A stretch of DNA of 64,000 bases from Rhyzopertha dominica (taxonomy: Eukaryota; Arthropoda; Insecta; Coleoptera; Bostrichidae): NCBI GenBank assembly GCA_025024175.1, contig QCXZ01000086.1, positions 15,900,245-15,964,244 on the forward strand, in the 5' to 3' direction. The position numbers and the translations under genes are program-made. Under the pieces are notes generated by a model. That model saw only the letters and a program-made list of their open reading frames with translations. It was not told where the DNA came from and made no database searches. Positions 34,470 through 46,480 of the stretch are shown here, in pieces (the stretch's first letter is position 1; every line of letters begins with the position of its first letter).

Positions 34470-36461
34470 CTACCTAGAGACTATGTCGGTGATTTCTGCT
34501 GACGTTATGGTCTGTGACGTCTTTGCCATAATGCAGAAGAGGCTGGCTGCTGACGCTGTGAAGATAAACGTGCCCAGTGCTAGTGATAGGGTGTTGATTG
34601 CTTGGTGAAAGTCTTGGACCTGTAGACTTTCAGCTTGATTTTGAAGAGCGTCGATGGCATCCTGATTTATATATTTCAGGTGAAGCGGTTTGTTCAAATG
34701 ATTTTTAGGCTTCTGCGAGACAATATGATGGATTTACCATGGACCATTTCTTCATGACTGGTGTATAGGAGATGCCCAATTTGTATGCTACAGCCCAAGA
34801 TACTGACGGATGTTATTTACACTTTTTGGCACGTGAAACTCGGCAATCGCTTTTGTTTTCACCGTTCCAGGTTGTATTTGCCCACATGAAAACTTTCGAA
34901 CCCTAAATATGTAACGGATGTCATTAAGAATTTACAGTTTGACAAGTTCAATGTAAGTCCTTCATTTCTCAATAGTTTTAGAACGGANTCCAAATGAGTC
35001 AGGGCCTCGTCGGGTTTTACAGTGAATTAGCACGTCATGCAAATGAATCGCTGCAATATCTTTCACCGGGACTAAAATTTTGTTCATTAGCCGCTAAAAT
35101 ACACTAGGTGCATTGGTAAGCCCGAATGGGAGACGCTCGAATTCCCACATTCCATGATTAGTCAAAAATGCCGTATACTTCTTCGAATTTTCGTGATAGG
35201 AATCTGATAATAACCACTGCGAAGATCTAAAATGACGAAATAGAAGCTTCCATGCAACCTATCCAGCTGATCGTCAATTCTTGGCAACGGGTATCGGTCC
35301 TTTAATGTTTTTTAGTTTAACTTTCTATAATCGACGCACATTCTATACTCTCCATTGGGTTTCTTTACGATTAGAATGGGTGATGCATATGGCGAATTTG
35401 ATTCACGTATTATGCCGTTATCTAAAAGTTCTTCCACTATTTGTTTTACCACCTGCTGCTCAGTAAGTGCCAACCAGTAAGGTCTGTAAGTAAAAGGCTT
35501 GTCGTCCGCTAGGTCTGTTAATAATTCTGCAGATCTAGCACACCCTTCTTTTGCACAAACTACACCTTTTTCCAGCCACCCTGTAGTCTCGAGCGTAATG
35601 TCCACTTTTGTTGCATTTGAAACAGTTAATTCCACTACTTCCGCCCCCGCCGGTAATGCTGTTAACTCCTTTCTTGGGGGTATCACTTGTTAATACGTGC
35701 GTACCTCCTGCACCCGGTCTTATAAAAACGATTAGGATACGGTTGGACTGTTTGGGATGTATTGTTATGAGCCGCATCCTCTTCGTGAGCGATTAAACAC
35801 TCGTACAGCGATTGAGGTGTTTCCGTGCTTGCCAGCACGCGCTCCGCTTTTAACAACCCCATTGTCTAGCCCACCTATGATGAAGGAAACCGCTTTCGGC
35901 CCTTCAAAGTCACACATATTTATGAGTGCCAAGTTGTCATAATAAACCTGATCGTGGTCTTCGTTGGGAAGTTTATGACGATTCATCATACCCGCAACTT
36001 GTTGGCAGTAGTCACGTTTCGCAGGAAAATCACGCAAAATTTTCTCTTTCCAATTCTCCCAAGTGTTTTAATTTAATTGTTGGCAAGGAACGGTGCCGCA
36101 ATTCTCCCGTTCCGCGCAGTTTGGACAATGCAAAGTGAATTGTCGTGGTTTCGCTCCATTTAAAGACTGTTCTTAGTTCGCCAATTTCGTGTATACACAT
36201 TTCCGCGGTATATTCCCGATTCCTTGGATCGAAAATCGGTACCGCATCGCTGTTTGTAGCTTCCATCCTCACGTTCTCCCGTTTCTCCTGACTTTTTATA
36301 AAACTAGCCATTGCTTCCGCCAGCATATCGAATTTATCGCTCTGAACGGTACTAGAACGCGATTCGGAATCGTCATTTGATCGTGCGCGCGAGGTGGTTG
36401 GCGCAGCCTCCTCAGAGGCTGCGGAAGTTTCTCTTGACCGTTTACCCCGTTTACCGGACAT
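34470..36461 (-). pseudogene. internally deleted gypsy/errantivirus element (gag, RT, Env end)
   Basis: Minus-strand order: gag from MSGKRGKRSRETSAASEE (36461), continuing in a second frame to 35765. A zinc knuckle follows, CFKCNKSGHYARDY (about 35600), whose last C is replaced by Y. Reverse transcriptase starts at about 35430 with IIRESNSPYASPILIVKKPN and VDYRKLN; MWEFERLPFGLTNAPSVF and an I-H-L-H-D catalytic box (altered) come next, then VPKSVNNIRQYLGL at about 34840. The last piece (34697-34470) is a membrane-anchor-like Env C-terminus with the hydrophobic stretch FHQAINTLSLALGTFIF. Protease, RNase H and integrase are absent, so large internal deletions have occurred. Confidence 0.75.
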
Positions 36462-37097
36462 TGTAATGAAGGGTTGACAAATAGCTCCAAGACGATTATG
36501 GCAACATTACTTCTCGACACACACATGCAATTAGTTATTCTACTACCTACAACCTGTTATATACCAGTAGGTAGATCGAGGTAAAGGGTTGTTCTTTAAT
36601 GTCCACAACTATTAAACTGTATAATCTAATTAAACGTAATCAATCACGCAAATTCAGATCCCACTTCTGAAAAATTGTAACCAAACCTGAAGACTTACAA
36701 AATACAACGCGAAGATATGTGCTATAATTTTTTTTATCAAAACCTACTAGTCTTAACGCTGCATAATTAATATTAATATCATGACTTTATTATGGCTTGC
36801 TTCTGTACGTCAAATTAGTCAGGTAGCGAGTTAATAAATCAGAAACAACTTGAGCAATTACCATCTATTGAATTATGTGGCAATGTGGACTTAAATCTAG
36901 GTCAGTGGTGGTTGAAGACTACTCGCTGCGTCAGGACATCCAAGCGGACAGTGACCCTCGATCCTCCCTGGTTACAGGTTTACCCTCGCACTTTCGTTTT
37001 CTGCAATAAATATGGGAAAACACGCATGAGCTTTATATTCTTAGCTGACTTTGGGTTAGATTCATTAGGATAATAATTTGTCTACTGCTGTCTCAAT
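36462..37097. other. probable LTR/leader remnant, otherwise unassigned
   Basis: Lies upstream of gag of the deleted gypsy copy. I could not define LTR ends. No gene recognised up to the 80-base repeat array. Confidence 0.3.
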
Positions 37098-37525
37098 TAG
37101 GCCCATGGGATGGGTTCCCGCCAGGACACTAATCATTCATTCGCTGATAACGCCTCGTTAGGCCCACTGAATCCAATCCAATGGATGGGCTACAAGCTCA
37201 ATAAGTGAAAACACAAGCTGTGCTTGATAACGCCTCGAAAGGCCCACTGTATCCAATCAGAGTGGATGAGCTACAAGTTCAATAAGTAAAACAACAAGCT
37301 TTATTCCATAACGCCTTTCATTAAGCCCACGGAACCCAGTCCAGTGGATGAGCTACAAGCTNAATAAGTAAAACATTAAGCTTTACTCTATAACGCCTCT
37401 CATTAGGCCCACGGAACACAGTCCAATGGATGAGCTACAAGCTCAATAAGTAACGCAATAAGCTTTACTCGATAACGCCCCGTTGGGCCCACTGAATCCA
37501 ATCCAATGGATAAGCTACAAGCACA
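37098..37525. repeat. 80-base tandem repeat, array 1 (about 5 units)
   Basis: Units contain GGCCCACTGAATCCAATCCA, GGATGAGCTACAAGC and CTTTACTCGATAACGCC-like blocks, with starts near 37098, 37160, 37239, 37323, 37404 and 37487. They are more divergent than array 2. An undetermined base lies at 37362. Confidence 0.85.
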
Positions 37526-37930
37526 ACAGACAAGCAGAGACAGAACATGAAATACTTAAACAACCAGCAGAGTAAATACAATGTGTTCACACCAGCAATT
37601 GGTACTTTAGTGGATAATTAAACAACTAGCCACTTGCTCTACAAGCCATGCAATCCCATAGAAGTATAAAGCTCTGTGAGGTTGACTCACCGTTTATTTT
37701 AATCAAGAAGGGTTAATCCATTAAAAGGCACTACAACTGCTGTCACAAACACTCAATTGACATGTGCGCTACAAGTTCTACAGCGTTATTTAATTTGGTT
37801 ACGACACTCCCATCAAGAGTACTTTAAACAATCGGAGGTTAAGAAGAACAGATTTCCCCCAGTTACTCAAGTTCTCAGTTTGGATACAAACACACACCTC
37901 CTATCCACCCATATTATGCTATTTACCCAA
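37526..37930. repeat. flank shared with array 2
   Basis: Starting ACAGACAAGCAGAGACAGAA, this segment recurs at 44131-44525 with few differences (for example AATCGGAGGTTAAGAAGAAC in both). The two loci share the array plus this flank but not the sequence left of the array. Confidence 0.85.
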
Positions 37931-38137
37931 TCCCATTCATTTTTCTCAAGATGCGTCTTCTAGGCTCAGCCTCAGGGGGAGGACCCTTTCTGGCTGTAAC
38001 AATAATAAAGATTTTAACACTAGTAATAGTAGTAAGTTCCATTTTTTATTTTTATATCGTTGATTTCTTCGAGCACAAGTTATCTTAGTCAGTAGATAAC
38101 TTACACCTAATAAAAAGCCTAAAAATATTAAACTTAC
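37931..38137. other. unassigned; intron of the exonuclease-like gene
   Basis: No feature beyond the splice donor at its right border. Confidence 0.3.
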
Positions 38138-38451
38138 GTTTAGTGGTACAGCATGGGTATGGTCCGTTTAGACCAGGATGCACTGACCATACGTGGAACG
38201 GTTTCTGGCTACAACCCATGGAGTTCCTTGTTCCACCGCAACAAGGAAAGACGTTCTGGTGCAGCGTAATCTTGCTAGGTTGGTAGTAGCAAGTCTTGGG
38301 TGTATAATATTCTCTGTTGCCGCCTACACTGAATGGTTTACGACACCGATCGCAGATGGTAACTTGTCCAACTCCTTTACGTTTGATGGCATCTCCATCA
38401 GAGTCGGTATCACTTGAGTCAGAACTGCCTCCACCAGAGTCATTGTCATGC
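38138..38451 (-). CDS. exon of an RNA exonuclease 1-like gene (Cys-rich domain)
   Basis: An open minus-strand exon with a consensus acceptor (TTTACAG before 38451) and donor (GTAAGT after 38138). It begins with an acidic Ser/Asp run (HDNDSGGGSSDSSDTDSDGD). It continues ICDRCRKPFSVGG, YYTPKTCYY, FPCCGGTRNSMGC and FHVWSVHPGLNGPY. The C-x2-C, C-Y-Y, C-C-G-G and G-C ... H-V-W order resembles the region before the exonuclease fold in REXO1/GOR-type proteins, which trim RNA 3' ends. The expected H after C-Y-Y is Q. The phase fits the upstream duplicated exon exactly. The remaining exons were not found. Confidence 0.5.
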
Positions 38452-38495
38452 CTGTAAAGAAACCATAATTTCTGACATATTCTCTTAAATAGAAG

Positions 38496-39166
38496 GGTGT
38501 ATGGTTATTATCATTACAGGTATTTGTACCTCCACGTAATTCTGAACATTACTAGCACATGCTTTTCGGTATAACAATTCAAAGATTTCTTACCAATATT
38601 TAACAAAGCTAAAAATCTACATTTCAAAATTATGAAGAAATAAGTGAATAAATAAACAGTAAAACCTTGGCTATTAGTTATTACCTAAGAGCGTTTGGCA
38701 CAAACTCCCTGGCGTTCACGTTCAACCTAAACGGCTGGACACTTCCTTCCTGAAGACCATGTATCCCTCCCTAATGCTATCAAGCATGGGGTATCCCATC
38801 ATTTCCTGCTGTTCTCGGCTGAGGGCATAGCTCGAAATACATTTTTGTATTTCGCTGTATGCCATGCCGCTCAGCATACAGTAGAACAGTAGCAGAGAAA
38901 ATATTCGTCCTTTGACGAAGTTTGGTCTGGTGTGGCGTTTATTGAGTCCCCCTCCTTTGGCGACGCGAGAGTTGGTTGGGAAGTTGCGAACAGTCCCGTT
39001 TTCCTATACTTTACACAAAAAAAAACGTATGTTAAAAATTGCATATCTGATTAATCCACGATATTATACTTCTGACGGATACTGTTATTAGTGAAGAATG
39101 AGTGCCAGAGGAAGATAAAGATTAATCTACTATGATAGCTGAATGAATGTGTTTATCCTCACAAGA
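38496..39166. repeat. direct duplication, copy 1
   Basis: Matches 39853-40508 over about 650 bases including intron sequence on both sides of the exon (for example TGAATAAATA and ACACAAAAAAAAACGTAT blocks). The duplication was therefore genomic, not through RNA. Confidence 0.9.
38685..39003 (-). pseudogene. upstream exon of the same gene, copy 1 (frameshifted)
   Basis: Splice-bounded (TATAG before 39003; GTAATAAC after 38685). It opens GTVRNFPTNSRVAKGGGLNK, then SSYALSREQQEMMGYPMLDS and EGYMVFRKE. Compared with copy 2 it lacks about 22 bases near 38740, which shifts the frame. With that stretch counted, the exon length would leave two bases, matching the one-base phase of the 38138-38451 exon. 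Confidence 0.5.
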
Positions 39167-39852
39167 AAACAAAATAACGTCCTGATAAGACTATTCTTTT
39201 GAGTGGGAGAGTAGTGAGATGTGGCATGTAAATATATGTCTGTGTGTGTTGGTTTTTTGTAAACCTTGTGACCTAACTACCCAGTGCTTACTCTGTAAAT
39301 TTAGAAGGTCTCTTTACTATGTTTTTTCTTCACTGATTTGTGTACGTTCTGTAACCAGGTCGCATAAAAATCTCCATCCAACCTAAAAACGTCACTGAAG
39401 GAACGCGAATGACACTTCATTATTCATAACAATCCAACATGTAACCGAGACGATCTTCTCTTTCGGGCAGCGCTGAAAATACGCTGCAGGATTATGGCGT
39501 CGAATTTTANGGGTGCCGGGNGTTCCAGGACGTGTGGAGAGGACAAAATTACAATTTTANTTATGTGAGGCATAACACGCAGTCGCGGCGAAATTTTCAG
39601 TGCTGTAGTGGCGTTACCTAACCCGCTAAGGAAGGNTGTTTTTTTTTTGGAACGGAGTCTAAATTAATGTAAAATTCTATTAAGCGTTTAATTACTATTG
39701 TATCTGGTCCGTTTCGTGGCTTTTAGGAGGTTTTTGTATGAAAAAATAATGATGTGTTGCGAGAAGTACACAAATAAAAGGTGCAAAATGTTAGAATTAT
39801 CATTCTTTGTGTTCAACAAAAGAGTTTTAGATATGAATTTATTTACCTGCCT
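39167..39852. other. spacer between duplicates with an inverted-repeat element
   Basis: CAGCGCTGAAAATACGCTGC at 39468-39487 has an imperfect inverted partner at 39582-39607, probably a small MITE. Four undetermined bases (39510, 39521, 39560, 39636) cluster here, which suggests a hard-to-assemble repeat. Confidence 0.45.
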
Positions 39853-40508
39853 ATTAGTATGGTTATCATCATTACAGGTATTTGTGCCTCCACGTAATTC
39901 TGTACATTACTAGCACATGCTTTTCGGTATACCAATTCATAGATTTCTTACCAATATTTAACAAAGCTAAAAATCTACATTTCAGAATTATGAAGAAATA
40001 AGTGAATAAATAGAGGAAAAGCTTGGCTAATAGTTATTACCTAAGCGCCTTTGGCACAAACTCCCTGGCGTTCACGTTGAAACTAATCGGCTGGACACGC
40101 GCTTGACTGCATGGGGGCTCTTCCTTCCTGAAGACCATGTATCCTTCTCAGATGCTATCAAGCATAGGGTATCCCATCATTTCCTGCTGTTCTCGGCTGT
40201 CTGCCATGCCGCTCAGCTTATAGTAGAACAGCAGCGGAAAAAATATTCGTTCTTTGACGAAGTTTAGTCTGGTGTGGCGTTTATTGAGTCTCCTCCTTTG
40301 GCGACGGGAGAGTTATTTGGGAAGTGGCGAACAGTCCCGTTTTCCTATACGTTACACAAAAAAAAACGTATATTAAAAATTGAATACCTTATTAATCCAC
40401 GTTATTATACTTATGACTGATACTGTTATTAGTGAAGAATGAATGCCAGAGGAAGATAAAGATTAACCTACTATGATAGCTGAATGAATGTATTTATTCT
40501 CACAAGAA
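39853..40508. repeat. direct duplication, copy 2
   Basis: Partner of 38496-39166, about 1.35 kb to the right in the same orientation. Differences are scattered substitutions plus several deletions. Confidence 0.9.
40041..40344 (-). pseudogene. upstream exon of the same gene, copy 2 (stop and deletion)
   Basis: The second copy of the exon, within the direct duplication. It keeps the 22 bases missing from copy 1 and the end FNVNAREFVPKAL. It has an in-frame TGA after GYPMLDSI and a net internal loss of about 37 bases. Neither copy is intact. Confidence 0.5.
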
Positions 40509-40738
40509 GTCGTATTATAAAAACCCGGTAAAGCAACATTCTATCAATATAAAGAGATGAAAACTACACAAGCAATAATAAAACATTATAAAAGATAATC
40601 AGTGAAGTGTGTCATCACATGCACTGTATGTTCTGATTTGACAAAATTGACTAAAACAGTTGTTAAAAAACTGAACCTAGACGTCAGAAATTGTAATGTA
40701 AGAATGAAAAAAAACGATAGAGGTACAGAAATACTTAC

Positions 40739-40798
40739 CTAAAAACACCCGCTGGACCAAACTGCAAGACTTATGGACAACGGACCAGAAGATCAATG
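40739..40798 (-). CDS. candidate small exon
   Basis: A 60-base stretch with an acceptor (CGATTTTAG) and a strong donor (GTAAGTAT) on the minus strand, open in the phase left by the 40969-41109 candidate exon. The peptide is LIFWSVVHKSCSLVQRVFL. No homology recognised; this could be chance. Confidence 0.25.
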
Positions 40799-40968
40799 CT
40801 AAAATCGAAATAAGCAATAAATAAAATATATAAAAATGTATACTACAGCAAAAGACGTATCTACTCGAAATTGATAATAATAATCCATCAGTATCGAAGA
40901 TAAAGAGTAAAAAAGCCAATTATTTTTTTGTTGTCTTACTTTTGTAGAATAAAATGCAAAACGCTTAC

Positions 40969-41109
40969 CACTCACAAAAACAAGACTTTTTACACTGGTA
41001 TGCAAATCTGAAGCATTTTGGTCATCAGGCAAATTACTCTCGCAAGGTTGATATAGTTGCTCCTCTACAGTGTGCGGTATTATATCAGGGTATACGGGAG
41101 GTAGCTCAC
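40969..41109 (-). CDS. candidate exon
   Basis: 141 bases open on the minus strand between an acceptor (GTGTTTCAG) and a donor (GTAAGC). The peptide begins ELPPVYPDIIPHTVEEQLYQ. It may belong to the exonuclease-like gene, but the phase does not join it to 39003 or 40344 directly, so at least one exon would be missing. Confidence 0.25.
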
Positions 41110-43049
41110 CTGAAACACACATTTATAAAGTCGAATATGCAATGAGAAAGCCCTTGTAGTAAAACATAACATATATTCCTGCAAGAGCAAACGAAACCAT
41201 ACGTCCACACAAAATGTGTGTTGGCCTTTGTCTTGTGAGATATCTTTTTTTGCTACTCTGATGCTATAGTAATTCGTGTTGGCTTCACAGATGACATATA
41301 CAGTTTAATCGTGGAAATAATTGAATGTTTCCGATTTACGTGTCAACTATTTGTTAATTAACCGGAATGCCATTTATTTTTCACTTCTTTACAGGTATCT
41401 ATATCTAGTTCAATGTACTATTTTAAATGCATAATTCACTGCTAACAGATGTGTGTAGAATGTACAGGAAGTTGTGCCAAGAAGAAATGGTTTCTACATA
41501 GTACTGGAAATCTACTAATAAACAAAAGGCTCAAAATAATAAGTACCACCAGCACACACATTTTGATAAAGTTAATTAGCCTGCAAACGTAGTACCGAAA
41601 ATAAATTTTACACTAAATAAATAAATTTAAGGGAAATTAAAAGCGACACATATGAACTAGTTGTAAAATTCTAATATAATCTATAAAAGATGTATTTAAA
41701 AAAATCTTACACACCATATCCCAGTTCTCCCGCTTTCTCGAGCTCGAAGGCAAAACCAAGCTGGATCATCTTGAAACACTTTGTATATATACTGTTACAA
41801 ACACTTCTATATCTGCTATGAACAGCGAAGAAGCACAGAATAAGCAAAAGCGGCATCACTCTTGTATTTATTACTTAGGAGGGTTAATCCGCACGGGTAT
41901 ACAAATAAGCAGTGATTGTCCCATCCCAACAACAAGGGCTCATTAGGTTTAATGAAATTAAGCCATCGAATCCAGGTATACGTCTTAAAGCAATGCATAC
42001 GCAAGAGCGGAGAATTTAGGTAATATTACTTATAGTGCTGTATTTTAGATGATGGGTGAAATGCTCCTTACTTAGCCAAATTATATACTTTTGTATGTAT
42101 AGCAACCAGAAGTAAAATTGGAATTCGTTTCGTGATATGGTGCTAGTAATAATATTCCAAATATTTAATGGACTTGAAAAACACCATTGAATGAAAATCT
42201 ATTTCAACTGTAAGAAATAGTACACAAAGTTTGCTTTACTAGAAACTAAAATTTATAAATTACCTATTGGATAAAACGTACAAAAAATTAATTCGTGTTT
42301 AATCACGCGTAATTTACTATAAGGAGTACTGCTATCGACATCATCATTCTTTTATAATTTATTGTTTATTATTTATCATTCATGATGTTGAAAATGATTT
42401 TATTCTGAATTAATTTTCGTCAATCAGTCAAAATAATCTAAATAAATTCATAATTTCACGCCACAAATTATACTATACCCGATGAAAATCGTTTCTAACA
42501 AATTCCAGTGACTGTCGTTATACTGTGAGCATCTGTTTTTTGCGTAATGCTTGTCCACAGATTTTTTCGCCCATATCCAAGGAAACGTTGACAAAAAAAA
42601 AACGTCCGTTACGTCACACTTGCTACGCGTAGGATATTCAATTGACCGTGGTCGGTACATCTTCGGCATTCTAATTAGACTGTGCGTTCAGTTATTGTTT
42701 GATTTTAGTAACGCTTTCGTCAGTTTTTGTTTTAAAAGTTACTTTGACTGTGATTATGTGGACTTTACAGACTTTCAGATGAAACTGTTGTTGTTAAGTT
42801 AAGTGGATTTTGGAAAAAGGGCAAGGTAGGAAGATGACCTAGTTTTAAAATTTAATCTATTTAAAATAAAAACAATAAAGTATAGGGCCCTTCAAATGGA
42901 CAAAGTAAATGTTTCACGTATTACCTAGTTTTCCTAATCTGTAATTTGCTTTGACTGAACAATTATGAAATTCTATCGACCTACAAATTTAAGTAAATCG
43001 TGAAATGTTATATCAAGTTAATTATAATGAATATTGATAGATTATTGCA
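41110..43049. other. unassigned AT-rich sequence
   Basis: No gene, repeat or motif recognised. Open frames at 41816-42004 and 42448-42802 look accidental. Confidence 0.3.
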
Positions 43050-44130
43050 CATGACTTGCAAATTCACAAGTCATCAGTGGGCCTACTGAACCCGGTCCAG
43101 TGGATGAGCTACAAGCTCAATAGGTAAAACAACTAGCTTTACTCTATAACGCCCCGTTGGGCCCACTGAATCCAATCCAGTGGATGAGCTACAAGCCCAG
43201 TAAGCAAAACAATAAACTTTACTAGATAACGCCCCGTTGGGCCCACTGAACCCAGTCCAGTGGATGAGCTACAAGCTCAATAATTAAAACAACAAGCTCT
43301 ACTCTATAACGCCCCGTTGGGACCACTGAATCCAATCCAGTGGATGAGCTACAAGCTCAATAAGCAAAACAATAAACTTTACTAGTGTACAGTGGATGAG
43401 CTACAAGCCCAGTAAGTAAAACAATAAGCTTTACTCGATAACGCCCCGTTGGGCCCACTGAACCCAGTCCAGTGGATGAGCTACAAGCCCAGTAAGTAAA
43501 AACAACAAGCTTTACTCTATAACGCCCCGTTGGGCCCACTGAATCCAATCCAGTGGATGAGCTACAAGCTCAGTAAGCAAAACAATAAACTTTACTAGAT
43601 AACGCCCCGTTGGGTCCACTGAACCCAGTCCAGTGGATGAGCTACAAGCTCAATAAGTAAAACAACAAGCTTTACTCTATAACGCCCCGTTGGGCCCACT
43701 GAATCCAATCCAGTGGATGAGCTACAAGCCCAGTAAGCAAAACAATAAGCTTTACTCGATAACGCCCCGTTGGGCCTACTGAATCCAATCCAGTGGATGA
43801 GCTACAAGCCCAGTAAGTAAAACAATAAGCTTTACTCGATAACGCCCCGTTGGGCCCACTGAACACAGTCCAGTGGATGAGCTACAAGCCCAGTACGTAA
43901 AACAATAAGCTTTACTCTATAACGCCCCGTTGGGCACACTGTATCCAATCCAGTGGGTGAGCTACAAGCTCAATAAATAAAACAATAAGCTTTACTCGAT
44001 AACGCCCCGTTGGGCCTACTGAATCCAATCCAGTGGATGAGCTACAAGCCCAGTAAGTAAAACAATAAGCTTTACTCGATAGCGCCCCGTTGGGCCCACT
44101 GAAACCAGTCCAGTGGATGAGCTACAAGCT
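43050..44130. repeat. 80-base tandem repeat, array 2 (about 13 units) with leading hairpin
   Basis: Units start at 43081, 43161, 43241, 43321, 43453, 43534, 43614, 43694, 43774, 43854, 43934, 44014 and 44094: a strict 80-base period with one partial deletion at 43385. The core is GCCCACTGAATCCAATCCAG and GGATGAGCTACAAGC. Units alternate two variants (CAATAAGC versus CAACAAGC), so amplification was partly in pairs. Just before the array is an 8-base-pair hairpin, ATGACTTG/CAAGTCAT (43050-43073). Confidence 0.95.
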
Positions 44131-44525
44131 CAACAGACAAGCAGAGACAGAACACAAAATAGCTTAAACAACCAGCAAAGTAAATACAAGGTGGTCACCA
44201 GCAATTGGTATTCTAGTGGATAATTAAATAACAAGCCACTTGCACTACAAGCCATGCAATCCCATAGAAGTATAAAGCTCTGTGAGGCTGACTCACCTTT
44301 TACTTTAATACAAAAAGGGTTAATCCAATAAAAGGCACTACAACTATAATTGCTGTCACCAACACCCAATTTACATGTGCGCTACAAGTTCTACAGTTAT
44401 TTAATTCAGTCACGACACTCTAGTCAAGAGTACTTTAAACAATCGGAGGTTAAGAAGAACTGATTTCCCCCAGTTACTCAAGTTCTCAGTTTGGATACAA
44501 ACACACATATTATGCTATTTACCCA
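44131..44525. repeat. flank shared with array 1
   Basis: Copy of 37526-37930; ends at TATTATGCTATTTACCCA in both. Confidence 0.85.
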
Positions 44526-44772
44526 GACCTCATTGCGGCGTCAGTACCATAATACCAACAAGACGATTTCAGTATTTGTTTTTTATTGAAGCTAGAGCCG
44601 AAAAGCCACTTTCTGGTAAATNAATCGTTGCAAAAGGCAGCAGGAGTCGTATTGCTTTCTCGCTTAATGTGGAATATTCTTTTCGAATATCCAAAAAAGT
44701 TTTTTTTTTGATCGGCAAATTGGGCGTGAAGCAGTTTATCGCATGACAATCAAGGTAATTGTTCTTCTTCAC
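44526..44772 (-). pseudogene. hAT transposase C-terminal fragment
   Basis: The minus strand reads LSEKAIRLLLPFATI and ESGFSALASIKNKY, the hAT dimerisation motif of ZBED/ZMYM-type proteins (L-L-P-F-x-T-x-x-L-C-E-S-G-F-S-x-L). An undetermined base at 44622 falls inside. The remaining domain is absent. Confidence 0.65.
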
Positions 44773-45266
44773 TTAAATTTAAAACATCATTTTCATGTGC
44801 TACAAATGAGTTTTGTATCCTCATATTACCGACACGTATGTCATCAGCAAGAGCAAAATAACTTAACTTTTTTTAGTTTTGACAGGTAATTTTAAAATAT
44901 GGTTTTCACTGATAGCAATTCTTTACCTTTTAATACTTTTTTTTCAATCACTTGATGGCCATCATTTTTTCTGATGTTTCTGTCAAAGTACTGGAACTGG
45001 GTGTTGGTGATTCACTTTGACTAACATTTTGCCTTTTTTAGAAAATCTGATAGCGTTCGTTTTTTAACTCAATTTAGAAGTAAGTGACGATGTTGGCTAA
45101 TAAAACATAATGTTTTCTTTACAAGGAATAATAAGACACTTTACTAGCTTACATACCTGGTGTACCTTAAAAATAGTGTGTAATTCTGCCAAACAGTAAC
45201 ACACCATATACGCCAGTCAATACCCCCACAAACTAAAGTTGATGAACGCCAAAATTTAAATTTGAA
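44773..45266. other. unassigned sequence
   Basis: Nothing recognised. Confidence 0.3.
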
Positions 45267-46480
45267 TTAGCAAGTACATAAATCGCTAGAATTTCTGCAA
45301 ATATCAGCGACCCATTTTGAAACTTTTGCGACCCAATGGTTGCGATCAGCTGTTCTGGAACTGAATAGTAGCAGGGGCATTTTTTTTAATCTGGATGCAT
45401 TATAACGTCTCAAAATGTCCGTTTTCAACATTAAGGCGATTTTTTCAGTAGAATTTTCATGCATTTTTGTCTGGTGAAATCCTGATATGAGGTCTAACGT
45501 ACTGAAATAATGACATTTACCTAATTTATCCAGAATGCCGATAACGATCATCAACTGCCTTTTCATTTAATTTTCGGTAATCGACCACTATATGCCACTG
45601 TTTGCCGCTGGCGTCTAGCTTTTTGGGTACGATCCAAATAGGAGAGTTCCAAGGGCCCTGTGAAGGCCTAACATTTTTGAAATTTGTTTCTACACTTCTT
45701 TCTATGTATAAATGGATATCTATACGACCACGTATGAATAGGAATCTCATCCGTTGTTTTGATTTCGTGCTCAGTTTTCTTAATGAAAGTCTCAAAGGTT
45801 GGTTTTCTCTGTGAAAAATATTAGAATACTTTTGACATACTGAAAGAATATCACATTATCTTCGTCTTTTAAATGATCAGTACGAATTAATTTGTCAATA
45901 TCACGAATTTTGGAATTTTCTGTTTGGGTAGAAAATTATCTGCACTATAAAACTTGAAATATTCTTTTTTCGAATCGGGAACTGGTATTACGTTTAATGG
46001 TTGCTCTATCGTAACTGTTATCATTTCAGTTGTTAAATTTTGAATTGTGTGTCATTTGGTTTTCTGTAATAAAATGGAATTTTAGTGATGCTGTTTATTA
46101 AGATCTGACGATCCATATCGATTGAAAGATTCATTTTTATTAGTTCTCCCATGCCTAATATTCCATTGAGATATTCATGAAAATCAAAAAGTAAGAAAGG
46201 AATACAATGATCAGATTTAAATTCTTTAAAAGCTGGAACAGCTTTGTATTTTATTATTCTCTGGCCTATGCTGGTTGTTAATTATGTTGGGTCATCATAC
46301 ATACATGCTTTTCTGCAATTGATGGTCTGATTACGCAAATCTAGCATCCCGTGCCTATGAATAGTTTAACAGAGGGATAAGCAATCATAATATACGGTAG
46401 GGAATTTACAGTAGATGAAGTGTTTATTTCTATTATATCGGTACGATTACTGAGTTTATTTTAATAATATTTTCGTTTTC
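45267..46480 (-). pseudogene. gypsy pol fragment (protease to reverse transcriptase)
   Basis: The minus strand shows a protease-type block, LLFDFHEYLNGILGMGELI (about 46185), then [19 protein letters not shown] and [16 protein letters not shown] (about 45560), and YFSTLDLISGFHQTKM (about 45470), the standard opening of gypsy reverse transcriptases. It ends soon after, before the catalytic Y-x-D-D box. Frames change at least twice. Confidence 0.75.

Noticed and set aside
36885..37073. Plus-strand open frame left of array 1
   Set aside because: No motif, no splice support and no counterpart left of array 2.
43050..43078. CTGATGA next to a hairpin (minus strand) considered as a second hammerhead
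   Set aside because: No GAAA follows the hairpin and no cleavage-site strand pairs with stem I.
43357..43866. Repeated open frames in the 80-base array
   Set aside because: They arise from the repeat itself, shift frame with each 80-base unit and show no coding bias.
43080..44130. Regular array considered as a CRISPR-like locus
   Set aside because: The whole 80-base unit repeats with no unique spacers, and the genome is eukaryotic.
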